A stretch of 38,730 nucleotides of DNA, taken from IMG/VR virus record IMGVR_UViG_3300045970_001343, positions 1 to 38,730 of that record; one strand, 5' to 3'. Shown here one piece after another: positions 22,378 to 30,090 of this stretch. Numbering within the stretch: the first letter of the stretch is position 1; every line of letters begins with the position of its first letter. Source of the stretch: a virus. The position numbers were made by a program, and so were the translations under genes. The notes beneath the pieces were generated by a model. The model saw only the letters and a program-made list of their open reading frames with translations. It searched no databases and was not told the DNA's origin.

Positions 22378-24543
22378 TTACCAGTTTTTTGCACTCCAGC
22401 CGCTGCCGCGCGGTGCTGGGTTGTGCGGTTTCTTGGCCTGCTGAGCAGGGCGTGCAGACGTCTGCACTGGGGTTGAATCAACGGTTTCGGGCTCACCAGA
22501 CCCTGGGTTAGCCGTTCCCTCTTTCAGGCTGTTGCCAGCCTCGGTTTCGCGGGGGGGGGTATCCGCGACCGATGGCGGTAAGGCCACCGGCACAATGGGT
22601 TCACCAAACAGGGCGGGCTGTTGGATGGCAGACTCTTCAGCCTCCCAGCGTTCAGACCGCCATAGATTCACTTTCATACTTCGCGCAGCGTGCAAGGCGT
22701 ACACCTCGCAGTCCAAGGCCTCGTTGCGCCGGCCAGATTTGCACTGCCACACCAGCCGACCACGCACGCTTTTGTGCGGTACTTTCACCTCAGCCGTGAG
22801 CTGGTCGTAATAGTCGGGGCGCACCACCCGCATCCAGTGCATGCGCCCGGGGCCGGAGCCATCGAGCTTGATGCGTCCGCCTTGTGCGTCCACACCCAGG
22901 ATCAAATCCTTGGCGGTTTGCGTGCCCACCATGTAGGGGCGAATGCCTGACGGGTGCGGCTTGTGGCGGCCATTGGTGTCCACACTGATCTTTGGTGCGC
23001 TGAAAACATCCTTACCCACGTCCACCGAGTGGCCTTTGACGGCCATGAAGCCCCGTGCCAGGCGGCGACGCACGTAGCTGTAAACGGCATCTTGTGTCTG
23101 CCCGTCTGAGCTGTCGATGCTGACCGCGCGAATCCTGAGCATCGCGCCGCTGGCATGCGGGAAAGCACCCGACAACAATTGATCCAGATCCCACCAGGCA
23201 CCGGACTGTTTTTGATTCAGGCCGCCGTCATCGTCCCAGTGAACCATCAGGGTGCGGCCAGGAATTTCACCCCACCACACCAACCAACTTTCTTCACCCC
23301 GACCCCAGGCGCGAATCACAATAGCCAGACGATCATGCTGCACGTCAACGCCTGCGGTAAGCACCACACCACCCCATGGCACAGTCAACTCTGCATAGTC
23401 CTTGGCACGTTGGCGCAGCTTCTCGATATCCGGTACCGTGCTTTGGTAGGCATAAGCCAGGCCTTCAGTGTTGTTGCGAAAGCTGCGCAACTTGGTGTCG
23501 TCGCCCTGCGCCATGGCGTGTTTGGCAGTGAGGTATTTTTCAACCAGGCGTGGCATCAGTGAGCCGGGGAACGGGCTGTAAAGCTCGTTGATGTAAAAGC
23601 CTGCGATGCCGTGGAATGCAGCGGCCGCTTTCCACTCACCCACGCGCACCGCACGTGTTTTGTCTGCATCGTTCCATAGGCCGCCACAGTGTGGGCAGCA
23701 ATACCGGGCCGACTCAGGCACCGCATCGCCAAACACTTCGTGTCGCTGGCTGGCATCGTGCGTCCAGCGCACTTGCTCCCAACTCAGCACCTGGTGCTCA
23801 CCACAGGATGGACACGGCACCCAGAACTGGCGCTGGTCGCTGGACTTGTAAGCGGCATCGATCCGGCTGAAACCTTCCACCGTAGGCGTTCCACCGAAGA
23901 TCACTTTTCGCCGCGTGTACGACTTGGTCCGCTCTTCGAGCAGTGTGATGGTGTCGCCCTGATCCTTGACGTTGGTGTTGCAATCGTCCGGTTCTTCGAC
24001 GGCGACCACAGGAGCCGGGGTTGACTTGACTGAGCTGGGGCTGTTGGATCCCACCAGTTTTAAAAATCCTCCTGGAAACGATTTGAAATCCCACCGGTTG
24101 TCACGATCGCGCACTTTATGGATCGGAATGCGTACCGCCAGCCGGGGTGTGACCTCAACCATCGGTGTCAACTTTTCGTCGTTGAACTGCTTGGCTGCCT
24201 CGGTCTTTGCGAACATCACAATCATCGGCACCGGGTCAATGTCAACCCGCCGCCCGATGTAGTTCAGCAGCACACCGTCAGTCCACGCCACTTGCGCCGA
24301 CTTGCGGCATACCACCTTGAAAACCTTTGGATCATCCAGCGCTTCATGGATGCCCTGCACCCACGGCGTGATGTTCGGGTTATAAATGCCCGGCTTAGCC
24401 GACGCTTTGCTTGACATCCTCCGATACCGCCGCGCCCAATCCGTGGTCGACAACTTCTCCTGGGGGGCGAGCACCTGCACCACACGGCGCACCAGCGCCG
24501 CGCAACTCTGGGTCGTATCGAGCAAGTTGGGAGAGGGAGTCAC
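22378..24543 (-). CDS. terL: terminase large subunit, GpA family
   Basis: The ATP-driven DNA packaging motor and nuclease. Recognisable segments: LSTTDWARRYRRM near the start; KVVCRKSAQVAWTDGVLL, the GpA version of the Walker A region; FAKTEAAKQFNDEKL; VAVEEPDDC with the Walker B acidic pair; two CxxC pairs (CPSCGEHQ and CCPHCGGLW) typical of GpA; and a Pro-rich C-terminus with a 9-base G/C homopolymer that keeps frame to the end. The start is uncertain. The open frame reaches 24597 (TTG/ATG without ribosome site); I chose the GTG at 24543, about 9 nt after GAAG. Either way it overlaps the small subunit by at least 149 nt. Confidence 0.92.
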   Translation of the reverse strand: MTPSPNLLDTTQSCAALVRRVVQVLAPQEKLSTTDWARRYRRMSSKASAKPGIYNPNITPWVQGIHEALDDPKVFKVVCRKSAQVAWTDGVLLNYIGRRVDIDPVPMIVMFAKTEAAKQFNDEKLTPMVEVTPRLAVRIPIHKVRDRDNRWDFKSFPGGFLKLVGSNSPSSVKSTPAPVVAVEEPDDCNTNVKDQGDTITLLEERTKSYTRRKVIFGGTPTVEGFSRIDAAYKSSDQRQFWVPCPSCGEHQVLSWEQVRWTHDASQRHEVFGDAVPESARYCCPHCGGLWNDADKTRAVRVGEWKAAAAFHGIAGFYINELYSPFPGSLMPRLVEKYLTAKHAMAQGDDTKLRSFRNNTEGLAYAYQSTVPDIEKLRQRAKDYAELTVPWGGVVLTAGVDVQHDRLAIVIRAWGRGEESWLVWWGEIPGRTLMVHWDDDGGLNQKQSGAWWDLDQLLSGAFPHASGAMLRIRAVSIDSSDGQTQDAVYSYVRRRLARGFMAVKGHSVDVGKDVFSAPKISVDTNGRHKPHPSGIRPYMVGTQTAKDLILGVDAQGGRIKLDGSGPGRMHWMRVVRPDYYDQLTAEVKVPHKSVRGRLVWQCKSGRRNEALDCEVYALHAARSMKVNLWRSERWEAEESAIQQPALFGEPIVPVALPPSVADTPPRETEAGNSLKEGTANPGSGEPETVDSTPVQTSARPAQQAKKPHNPAPRGSGWSAKNW

Positions 24544-24952
24544 GAATATGTTCTTCAAGCAGCTGCACGTCCAGATCAATTCCGTACAGCGCATCAATTT
24601 CTGTTTTGAGTTTGTCGCCCAGTGATGTCAGCTCCACACGAAATGCGCCAACCATCTGGATCAACATGGGTTCGAGCTGTTCAAGATTGACCACCTGCCC
24701 CTTCTTTTCGGCCAGCATGAACATCTTCAGCTCACGATCGACGCGCTCTGTCTGGGCACGCTCACGAGTCAGATCCATCTCTCCATCGTTGGAGGTATGT
24801 CCAGCTGCAGCGCCCCGCAACTTTCGGATGTACGCTACGGTGATGTCATCCAGGCTGGTGGTTTTCCAAGCAATGCCAAGTTCCGTCATATGCTGGCTGA
24901 CTGCCTGCTGAGACAGATCAAGGCGCTTGGCAATTTCTTTTTGAGTGGGCAT
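24395..24952 (-). CDS. terS: terminase small subunit, Nu1-like
   Basis: A 185-aa DNA-recognition subunit. It begins with a helix-turn-helix of Nu1 type (PTQKEIAKRLDLSQQAVSQHM, then ELGI), followed by TVAYIRKLRGAAAGH, a charged helix (DLTRERAQTERVDRELK), LAEKKGQVVNLEQLEPML and a long helix (RVELTSLGDKLKTEIDALYG), the usual layout. GGAAAG precedes the ATG. The last 50 residues overlap the large-subunit frame and become Gly/Ala/Pro-rich. It binds the packaging site, which should lie close by. Confidence 0.9.
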   Translation of the reverse strand: MPTQKEIAKRLDLSQQAVSQHMTELGIAWKTTSLDDITVAYIRKLRGAAAGHTSNDGEMDLTRERAQTERVDRELKMFMLAEKKGQVVNLEQLEPMLIQMVGAFRVELTSLGDKLKTEIDALYGIDLDVQLLEEHIRDSLSQLARYDPELRGAGAPCGAGARPPGEVVDHGLGAAVSEDVKQSVG

Positions 24953-25079
24953 AACAACTTTCCAGCAGGGCCAAGGTCACACAGACCTTACGTTTACAAC
25001 CCCCCTACAACTCTGAAAACTAGCCGAATTTCGGGGTCATGGACTGCGCGTTTTCTGCGGGTGGGGAGTACCTTGGAAT
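24953..25079. other. non-coding gap before terS, candidate cos/packaging region
   Basis: 127 bp with no open frame of note. It holds an inverted repeat AAGGTC-ACACA-GACCTT (24982-24998), a C6 run and a G-rich GGGTGGGGAG tract. A phage with Nu1/GpA terminase should have a cos site near terS. This gap and the 25671-26008 gap are the two candidates. I cannot identify the nicking site. Confidence 0.3.
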
Positions 25080-25670
25080 TCAGCGGCTGAGGTAGGCGAT
25101 CTCATGCTTGAGCCGGTCAGCGAACGTTGACCTGATCATCTCTTCCATGATCTTCTGTATGCGATCAGTAGAGTACGCACCACCAATGCTGGGGCCATAC
25201 AGCTTACGGATAGGGAAGTCATGCCAGCCGCCACGACTGCCACGCTTGTACTGCTTGGAATGGCGCACCACTGTCTTACCAGCGCTCTTGTCTTCTACAT
25301 ACACACCCTGCCTGCCATTGTGCAACTGACCTATGAATGCGCCCTTGATCAACTTCTTTTGACCGTGCACCTTGACAGTGACACCAGCCTTGGACTCACG
25401 TGGGCTGAACTGCATCAGGCTCTTGACCTTGCGCTTGACCTTGATGCTGGTAACCAATCGGCCTTGTGTTGCTCTAAACAAACTCATTGCTTGTTTAATT
25501 TCAGCCGCTGTGAAGTTATACCCATCATCACGCATACGACGTGATGCCTCAGTGCGTGCCATCTCACCTGTACGGTTGAGTGCGCGAGGGATGGCTTTGT
25601 CTACTACATCGCGTGAGTAGCGCTCCATGCCGGCCAGCACTTCATTGATATTGCTGCGGACATCGATCAT
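25080..25670 (-). CDS. minor tail protein Z-like (GPZ family)
   Basis: A 196-aa protein of the prophage minor tail protein Z family (lambda gpZ, 192 aa). The N-terminus has a helix with VVDKAIPRALNRTGEMARTEASR, typical of the family. A basic middle (SIKVKRKVKSLMQF) and VKVHGQKKLIKGAFIGQL follow, then GSRGGWHDFPIRKLYGPSIG near the C-terminus. gpZ helps attach the tail to the head and is needed for DNA entry. Lambda has Z between FII and U. Here that slot is empty and the gene stands first in the late operon before the terminase. Confidence 0.82.
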   Translation of the reverse strand: MIDVRSNINEVLAGMERYSRDVVDKAIPRALNRTGEMARTEASRRMRDDGYNFTAAEIKQAMSLFRATQGRLVTSIKVKRKVKSLMQFSPRESKAGVTVKVHGQKKLIKGAFIGQLHNGRQGVYVEDKSAGKTVVRHSKQYKRGSRGGWHDFPIRKLYGPSIGGAYSTDRIQKIMEEMIRSTFADRLKHEIAYLSR

Positions 25671-25824
25671 GGGGTTTCCCCATAAATGGGTTGATGGTGA
25701 CAGGGAGTTGCTTACCAGCTAAATCCGCATAACGCCCGTTGTGAAGAGACGCTGGGTATTGCCTGGGTATCTAGGCCAGTGATGCCCGTCTATGCGCGAT
25801 GCGTTCGGTTTGCTTTATCACCAG

Positions 25825-25867
25825 CACACAAACCGACTGTTCATGCATAGTGCAATCGGTTTGTGTG
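25825..25867. repeat. 12-bp perfect inverted repeat in the late leader
   Basis: CACACAAACCGA (25825-25836) and TCGGTTTGTGTG (25856-25867) are perfect complements with a 19-nt centre that includes ATGCAT. A third copy of TCGGTTTG occurs at 25805-25812. It lies just downstream of the terminator in the late transcript, so it could be a second terminator stem, an antitermination structure, or a binding site such as part of cos. Confidence 0.6.
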
Positions 25868-25878
25868 AAAGCAAAAAC

Positions 25879-25916
25879 AAGCCCCAGCAGGTGGTGTTGG
25901 GGGGCTGCTGGGGCTT
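25879..25916 (-). terminator. intrinsic terminator between Q and late genes (tR'-like)
   Basis: On the minus strand AAGCCCCAGCAG pairs perfectly with CTGCTGGGGCTT across a 14-nt loop, followed by GTTTTTGC. A 12-bp G/C-rich stem with a U tract is a strong intrinsic terminator. Its place after the Q-like gene and before all late genes fits a terminator overcome by Q antitermination. Confidence 0.75.
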
Positions 25917-26008
25917 GGGGCTGAATCACTCGAACTACTGAGATAACACCAGTCAAGGCAAAACCACAGCATGCCGTAATTTATCAAAAACGTTTTACTG
26001 TGCGAAAT

Positions 26009-26350
26009 TCATTTTTCGGCAATTTCATGGCGCCGGGTGTAAGCCACTTGCAGGCTATGCAACTTTGCGTACAAGGTGCGCGTGCTCATTTTCAGGACAC
26101 GGGCATTGTCAACAGCGGTGTGCGGTGTGCAATACACCTCAAACATGATTTTCTGATCATCCACCGGCAAAGCTCGCACCCAATCATCTGTGCGACTGTC
26201 TTCAATGCTTTTGATCGGAATAAACGCTGTACGAACATTGCTTCGACCGACCGTTCCCCATGATGCAGATAAACCCGCACTGCCCATTCCACGCCCCATC
26301 TGCAGCCAGCAACCCCAACGGCTAAATCGATCGTCAACCCAATTAATCAT
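26009..26350 (-). CDS. Q-type late antiterminator
   Basis: A 113-aa protein predicted to load on RNA polymerase near the late promoter and let it pass the downstream terminator. The start MINWVDDRFSRWGCWLQMG, the WGxW core, the IEDSRTDDWVRALPVDDQK centre and a C-terminal HTH-like segment (ARVLKMSTRTLYAKLHSLQVAY) follow the phage antitermination protein Q pattern. ATG at 26350 is chosen over an upstream start because it overlaps the previous stop as ATGA. Immediately downstream lies a terminator and then the whole late operon, as expected for Q. Confidence 0.8.
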   Translation of the reverse strand: MINWVDDRFSRWGCWLQMGRGMGSAGLSASWGTVGRSNVRTAFIPIKSIEDSRTDDWVRALPVDDQKIMFEVYCTPHTAVDNARVLKMSTRTLYAKLHSLQVAYTRRHEIAEK

Positions 26351-26652
26351 GTCGGCAACTCCGCTTCTTTCCAAATGCAGACGTATGTACAGCCGAACGT
26401 CACCATGTACTGCGCAACGTCACGAGTGACCTCTACCAAGGTAAATGGCGTGCCGACCACTCTGCCTTCCTCAAACGCATAAAAGCAATTGGCTTCGCCG
26501 CGTAAGCCACGGCGTACCAGGACAAACGCTTCATTGCCAATTTGCGCCGCCTTGGACTGGATGGATTTATAGGTCTCAGGCATGTGACGCTTGATCAACT
26601 CAATCTGACTGTTGACATCCACTTTTGCCGTCGGTGCTGTCCTAGTGTCCAT
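26347..26652 (-). CDS. hypothetical early phage protein
   Basis: A 101-aa soluble protein. A helical start (NSQIELIKRHMPETYKSIQS) is followed by an alpha/beta part (EAFVLVRRGLRGEANCFYAFEEG; DVAQYMVTFGCTYVCIW). No known motif. It sits directly before the Q-like gene and overlaps it, so it should be co-expressed at the early-late switch. Its start codon lies inside one of the TGGACAC repeats, suggesting that expression could respond to whatever binds there. Confidence 0.72.
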   Translation of the reverse strand: MDTRTAPTAKVDVNSQIELIKRHMPETYKSIQSKAAQIGNEAFVLVRRGLRGEANCFYAFEEGRVVGTPFTLVEVTRDVAQYMVTFGCTYVCIWKEAELPT

Positions 26653-26869
26653 GTGTCCATCCTTTTATATAGAGTATGTAGAGAGAGGGCGCAGGCTCAG
26701 GTGCGCGAGCGCGTATGTGCGCCTGCCTGCGCCTGCCTGCACAGTAGAGGCAGACGACACAGACCCAATATCCGGTAGGCAATGCAGCAGCTCCAACTTG
26801 GTAAAAGCTGCTATTTGGTGTCCATACAGAATCTATGCAAAACCGTGGACACCATGGACACTTGGACAC
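26645..26869. repeat. six iteron-like TGGACAC heptamers
   Basis: TGGACAC occurs at 26846-26852, 26855-26861 and 26863-26869 on the plus strand. Its complement GTGTCCA occurs at 26645-26651, 26653-26659 and 26818-26824. Spacing within clusters is 8-9 bp, and the two clusters point at each other across about 190 bp. Chance would give far fewer than one copy in 225 bp. The array lies just past the primase-helicase gene and could be a replication origin or an operator. Confidence 0.6.
26688..26738. repeat. inverted repeat and tandem decamer in the non-coding gap
   Basis: GGCGCAGGC (26688-26696) is complementary to GCCTGCGCC (26725-26733), and GCGCCTGCCT occurs twice in tandem (26719-26738). Between them the sequence alternates GCGC. 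It sits between the two TGGACAC clusters and might form a stem or a DNA-unwinding-resistant element of an origin. Confidence 0.5.
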
Positions 26870-26907
26870 TTTTCGTCAGGTCATAGGCCCATGCGCTGAC
26901 TTCCCCG

Positions 26908-27052
26908 CTACCGCACCGCAATGAAAGGGGCGATGTTGCACGCAGCCTTCCAGTCCTTCGGACCCACTACTGCCAATCTTGCGTCTGGTAGTGCTTGCAG
27001 CACGGCGCGTTTGTTGCACCGTGAGCGTTTCTATTCGCTCAAAACGGGGCAT
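26908..27052 (-). pseudogene. possible frameshifted small gene after the primase
   Basis: An ATG at 27052 overlaps the end of the primase gene and starts MPRFERIETLTVQQTRRA. In that frame the sequence then becomes Ser/Arg/Gly-rich and runs to 26876. In another frame from about 27000 it reads LQALPDARLAVVGPKDWKAA and stops at 26908, which looks more like a real protein. A single-base change would join the two into a 48-residue protein. It may be a broken gene, a sequencing error, or an intact 58-aa gene (26876-27052). Confidence 0.3.
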
Positions 27053-29795
27053 CGTCACCATCCTGTATTGTTGGTTCAATCGGGGCTGCAGCGGCCGCTG
27101 TGGGCGCTGCACTCATGTCCTGGACATCATCTACCGGGGGCCAGTCCACCGGGCGCTCATAGCCCCATGCACGCGCCCCGTTGACTTGTTTCTTGATACG
27201 CTTCCAGCCCTGATGGTCAAGCCAGCCACGGATCTGAGCCTCTAGCCCTGCCGTGCTCTTTGCAGCATCCACACCCAGCGCCAAGGCCAGCTGCGCAATC
27301 GTGACAAAGTTGGTCAGCTCATTGACCATCGCGCCGATCAATGTGGCAGAGGGACTGCGCGTTAACACATGCTGCAACTCACTGACTACCGCAGTCTCCT
27401 GCAAACGGCTTTCCTGCATCGGCACAAACAGCCGGCGCTCCTGGTCTGGCGTTGGCGTGTACTGCAAATGGGGATCTTGTTGGCACAAGTGATATGCCTC
27501 AGCCATCAGTTGATCACGGTACTTTTGCACCCATTCTGTATTGATCATGTAGCGAACAGGAATAGGCAAAAACCGCCGGTTGCCAGTACGGTCTCGCAGA
27601 TACGTATTTTCATTGGTTGTTCCCACCAGCACGCACTGTCGTGGATATGCGCCCACAGTGGTTCCATAAGCCACCCGGTAGCGGTCCACCTTAGAGCTGA
27701 TAAAGCCCTTGATGGCCCCGACCTCCGCTTTATTGAAATTGCTCAATTCGGCAATCTCGTAAAGCCACACGCCCTGCACTTGTTCTTGGGCTTCTTTGCC
27801 GTGGCCAATTTCAAACGGTGTATCGCTGTAAAACTTGCCACCGGCCAGCAGCTCGACTAATGTGGATTTTCGTAGACCGCCCACACCCTCCAGCACCGGG
27901 CAATAGTCAAACTTGCAGCCCGGCTCCAGTGCGCGCTTGATCATGCCCAGCACCCAATACCGCCCGACCAGCTGCAAGTATTCGACCATGGCCGGGAGCA
28001 AGGTTGCGGGCTGGGTCACACCGTCTGCATCAACCCATTCAGCAGGCTTTTCACCCATGGCGAAGATCAGCCACTTATCAAGGCGCAATTTGCCGTCCCA
28101 TTCAAGCCCCTGCAGATACTCACGTATCGGGTGAAAGCGCCGCGTGTGTGCCACCGTTTGGATTGCCTCAATCAATGCGGCCCTGGGGATGCTTGGCAAG
28201 CCGTATTTGTCTGACAAGTACTTACCCAGCATCAGGTCAACGGCATCAGTCACATCGCCAGCTGGTGCGTGTGGCCACGGCCATGCAGTGCGACTCTGCA
28301 CTGTGTTTGACAACTCGTTATAAGACAACACCCGTTTCAAATCCGCATCACGCTCAAGAATATGGATCACCATCTTGCGCGACGTGTTCCAGCGTTTTTT
28401 GGAATCATCAAAGTAATACGCCAACCAGTCCGGTATCGCCCGGCCATTGATCACTGACGTGCCGCAGTCGTCAGAATCCTCGCTCTCAGTGCCAACGGGG
28501 CTATCGATTTTTTTTCCCGCGATCGGTGTAGCCGGGTCGGACACAAGTGCCTGTGCTGTCGCAAAAAATGCCAGCACCCGCGCACCATCCCAACCATCGG
28601 TGGTGATGGCATCGGCGCAGTCCCAACCATCAGACACCACCATCGGCTCAGGAATGGGCAGCATCGACACCTTGCAGCTCTGCGTGTCACGCAGCATGGC
28701 ACCAATGCCCAACATCGCTTTCATGCCCGGCTGCTTGGCCGCTGGAAGCAATGGCTTGGCAGCTTGCGCAATGTCCCGCGCAGCATCATCGGCACAGGCT
28801 TCGCGCTCGGCCTTGGTCAAAGGCACCCGGTGCGCATCGCAATCTGCCCACAGCAGCACATCCGTGCCAGCCAGGGGCAACCAGTCAGCCTTGGGCCAGC
28901 TATTGCAGCCACCAGACCACGAGGCCACCACATACACACCAGGCATGAACGCCTGCAGCAAATCATGCAGGATGCTGGCTTTTCTTTCACCCTCTACCAA
29001 CACCACCGTTGGCACAGAGCCGTCCGCACCACCAGCCGCCAGGGGCGATGCGCCACCCGGCAAATACAGAGGACGCGGATCGTCCCATTGTTTCCAATGC
29101 CACTTGTACGCGCCGTCTTTGGCACTCAGGCACCAGGTGTAGGGCAATGTTTCTTTTTTGCCGCTGCTGGTTATAAAGCGCACCACATAGCCAGCCAGCT
29201 TTCCATCAATCACATACTTGGCAAGGTGATCAATAGGGTCTTTGTTGGTTTCGCAGTTGCGGTATGGGTGCCAAAACGTGGGCTCAGGCGCAAAGTCCGG
29301 CACCGGCACCACCGTCGTCCACCCTTCACTCATCCGGGGCTTTGCTGCAGCCACCTGGGGCGCGGGGGGTGTCGGGCTTGCCAAAGGTTGCACGGTGCCA
29401 TTGGCCTTGCGCACACCCGCCACATCTTCAAGGCCCAGCTCCTGCGCAAGCTGCACAGCTGCTTTGCCCATGCTCAAACCATGAATCGCGGCGTAAAGCC
29501 CCACAAGGTCACCACCCTGCTCATCGCCGCCATGATCGCGCCACATGCCAGCTTTGGCACCTGACATCTTGACACTCAGGCTGGGCGTTTTTTCACTGCG
29601 CCAAATGCTGTGAACAAAATATTCACTGTTGCGCACCACACCGCCCGGAAGCCAAGCTGGCACCAGTTGGTCGATCCGACCCAGCAGAGCCTCACTAAGC
29701 GCGGAAAAGTTTATAGGAGGGAGATCATTAGAACCAGACAATTGCCCCCCCCCCAATGCGCCACTAATTGCGCACAGCAGCACCACACTGCCCAA
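27039..29795 (-). CDS. TOPRIM primase / VirE-type helicase replication protein
   Basis: A protein of up to 918 aa combining primer synthesis and unwinding. The N-terminus has DQLVPAWLPGG and TPSLSVK, as in phage primases. A TOPRIM domain follows: VVLVEGERKASIL with the catalytic Glu (about 269) and VLLWADCDAH with the metal-binding D-x-D (318-320). The C-terminal half is a VirE/D5-type ATPase: LEGVGGLRKSTLVELL (Walker A near 637-645, with Arg where Gly is usual before the Lys), VWLYEIAELS (Walker B), then LVGTTNENTYLRDRTGNRRFLPI. The start is unclear. The listed TTG has no ribosome site, and a run of ten G follows that may hide the true ATG at 29808. Confidence 0.9.
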   Translation of the reverse strand: MGSVVLLCAISGALGGGQLSGSNDLPPINFSALSEALLGRIDQLVPAWLPGGVVRNSEYFVHSIWRSEKTPSLSVKMSGAKAGMWRDHGGDEQGGDLVGLYAAIHGLSMGKAAVQLAQELGLEDVAGVRKANGTVQPLASPTPPAPQVAAAKPRMSEGWTTVVPVPDFAPEPTFWHPYRNCETNKDPIDHLAKYVIDGKLAGYVVRFITSSGKKETLPYTWCLSAKDGAYKWHWKQWDDPRPLYLPGGASPLAAGGADGSVPTVVLVEGERKASILHDLLQAFMPGVYVVASWSGGCNSWPKADWLPLAGTDVLLWADCDAHRVPLTKAEREACADDAARDIAQAAKPLLPAAKQPGMKAMLGIGAMLRDTQSCKVSMLPIPEPMVVSDGWDCADAITTDGWDGARVLAFFATAQALVSDPATPIAGKKIDSPVGTESEDSDDCGTSVINGRAIPDWLAYYFDDSKKRWNTSRKMVIHILERDADLKRVLSYNELSNTVQSRTAWPWPHAPAGDVTDAVDLMLGKYLSDKYGLPSIPRAALIEAIQTVAHTRRFHPIREYLQGLEWDGKLRLDKWLIFAMGEKPAEWVDADGVTQPATLLPAMVEYLQLVGRYWVLGMIKRALEPGCKFDYCPVLEGVGGLRKSTLVELLAGGKFYSDTPFEIGHGKEAQEQVQGVWLYEIAELSNFNKAEVGAIKGFISSKVDRYRVAYGTTVGAYPRQCVLVGTTNENTYLRDRTGNRRFLPIPVRYMINTEWVQKYRDQLMAEAYHLCQQDPHLQYTPTPDQERRLFVPMQESRLQETAVVSELQHVLTRSPSATLIGAMVNELTNFVTIAQLALALGVDAAKSTAGLEAQIRGWLDHQGWKRIKKQVNGARAWGYERPVDWPPVDDVQDMSAAPTAAAAAPIEPTIQDGDDAPF
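29745..29754. repeat. G10/C10 homopolymer at the start of the primase gene
   Basis: A run of ten C on the plus strand (ten G on the coding strand) lies near the 5' end of the primase frame. With one additional G, the ATG at 29808 would read straight into the primase frame; this ATG overlaps the upstream stop as ATGA, like most junctions here. With ten, that ATG runs to a stop after 32 residues. Confidence 0.8.
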
Positions 29796-29805
29796 ATGTT
29801 ATTGA

Positions 29806-30090
29806 TCATTTCCAGACGCGCATCAAGTTGGCCAGCGGCATCGCACCACAAGCATAGTCAGCCCGTGCATACACTGCTACCGGGCGTTTGGCCTCTGGCA
29901 CGCGCATCGAGTCAATCACTCTGATGTCACCCGCACACATTGCCCGGCGCAGTACCTGGTTAGAGTCAGTCAGCGGCCACCCCAACGAACGCGACATTTG
30001 CCCCATCGTGAAAGAAGGGTTCTGCTGTGTCCACGTATCCAGCATTTTACGCAGCTCACCACGTGGGCGACCACGCGTACCGATCGTCAT
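29806..30090 (-). CDS. small DNA-binding-type protein of the replication module
   Basis: A 94-aa basic protein. The start MTIGTRGRPRGELRKMLDTW is Arg-rich; then SFTMGQMSRSLGWPLTDSNQVLRRAM resembles a winged helix-turn-helix, followed by a strand pair (IRVIDSMRVPEAKRPVAVYA). Similar small proteins are often found before phage replication genes and may load helicase or act as regulators. It overlaps the CII-like gene by ATGA at its start. No family name is certain. Confidence 0.72.
   Translation of the reverse strand: MTIGTRGRPRGELRKMLDTWTQQNPSFTMGQMSRSLGWPLTDSNQVLRRAMCAGDIRVIDSMRVPEAKRPVAVYARADYACGAMPLANLMRVWK

Larger units (their letters stand above)
25671..26008. other. non-coding late control region
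   Basis: 338 bp between the Q-like gene and the first late gene, with no credible open frame. It contains a strong minus-strand terminator (25879-25916) and an inverted repeat (25825-25867). A TTGACT hexamer on the minus strand (25951-25956) could be part of the late promoter, but I see no good matching -10. The order Q, promoter, terminator, late genes is that of lambdoid pR'-tR' control. Confidence 0.55.

Noticed and set aside
22550-22560. G9 run in the large terminase gene as a possible frameshift
   Set aside because: The frame on both sides is consistent with one terminase ending in a typical Trp-containing tail, so the run length seems right.
25671-26008. Possible attachment site in the late leader inverted repeat
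   Set aside because: The integrase is at the far end of the window and no matching core was seen beside it; attachment sites are expected just outside the window.
26642-26869. 75-codon minus-strand frame with many Cys residues across the iteron region
   Set aside because: Odd composition driven by the GCGC and TGGACAC repeats, no ribosome site, and it overlaps the repeat array.
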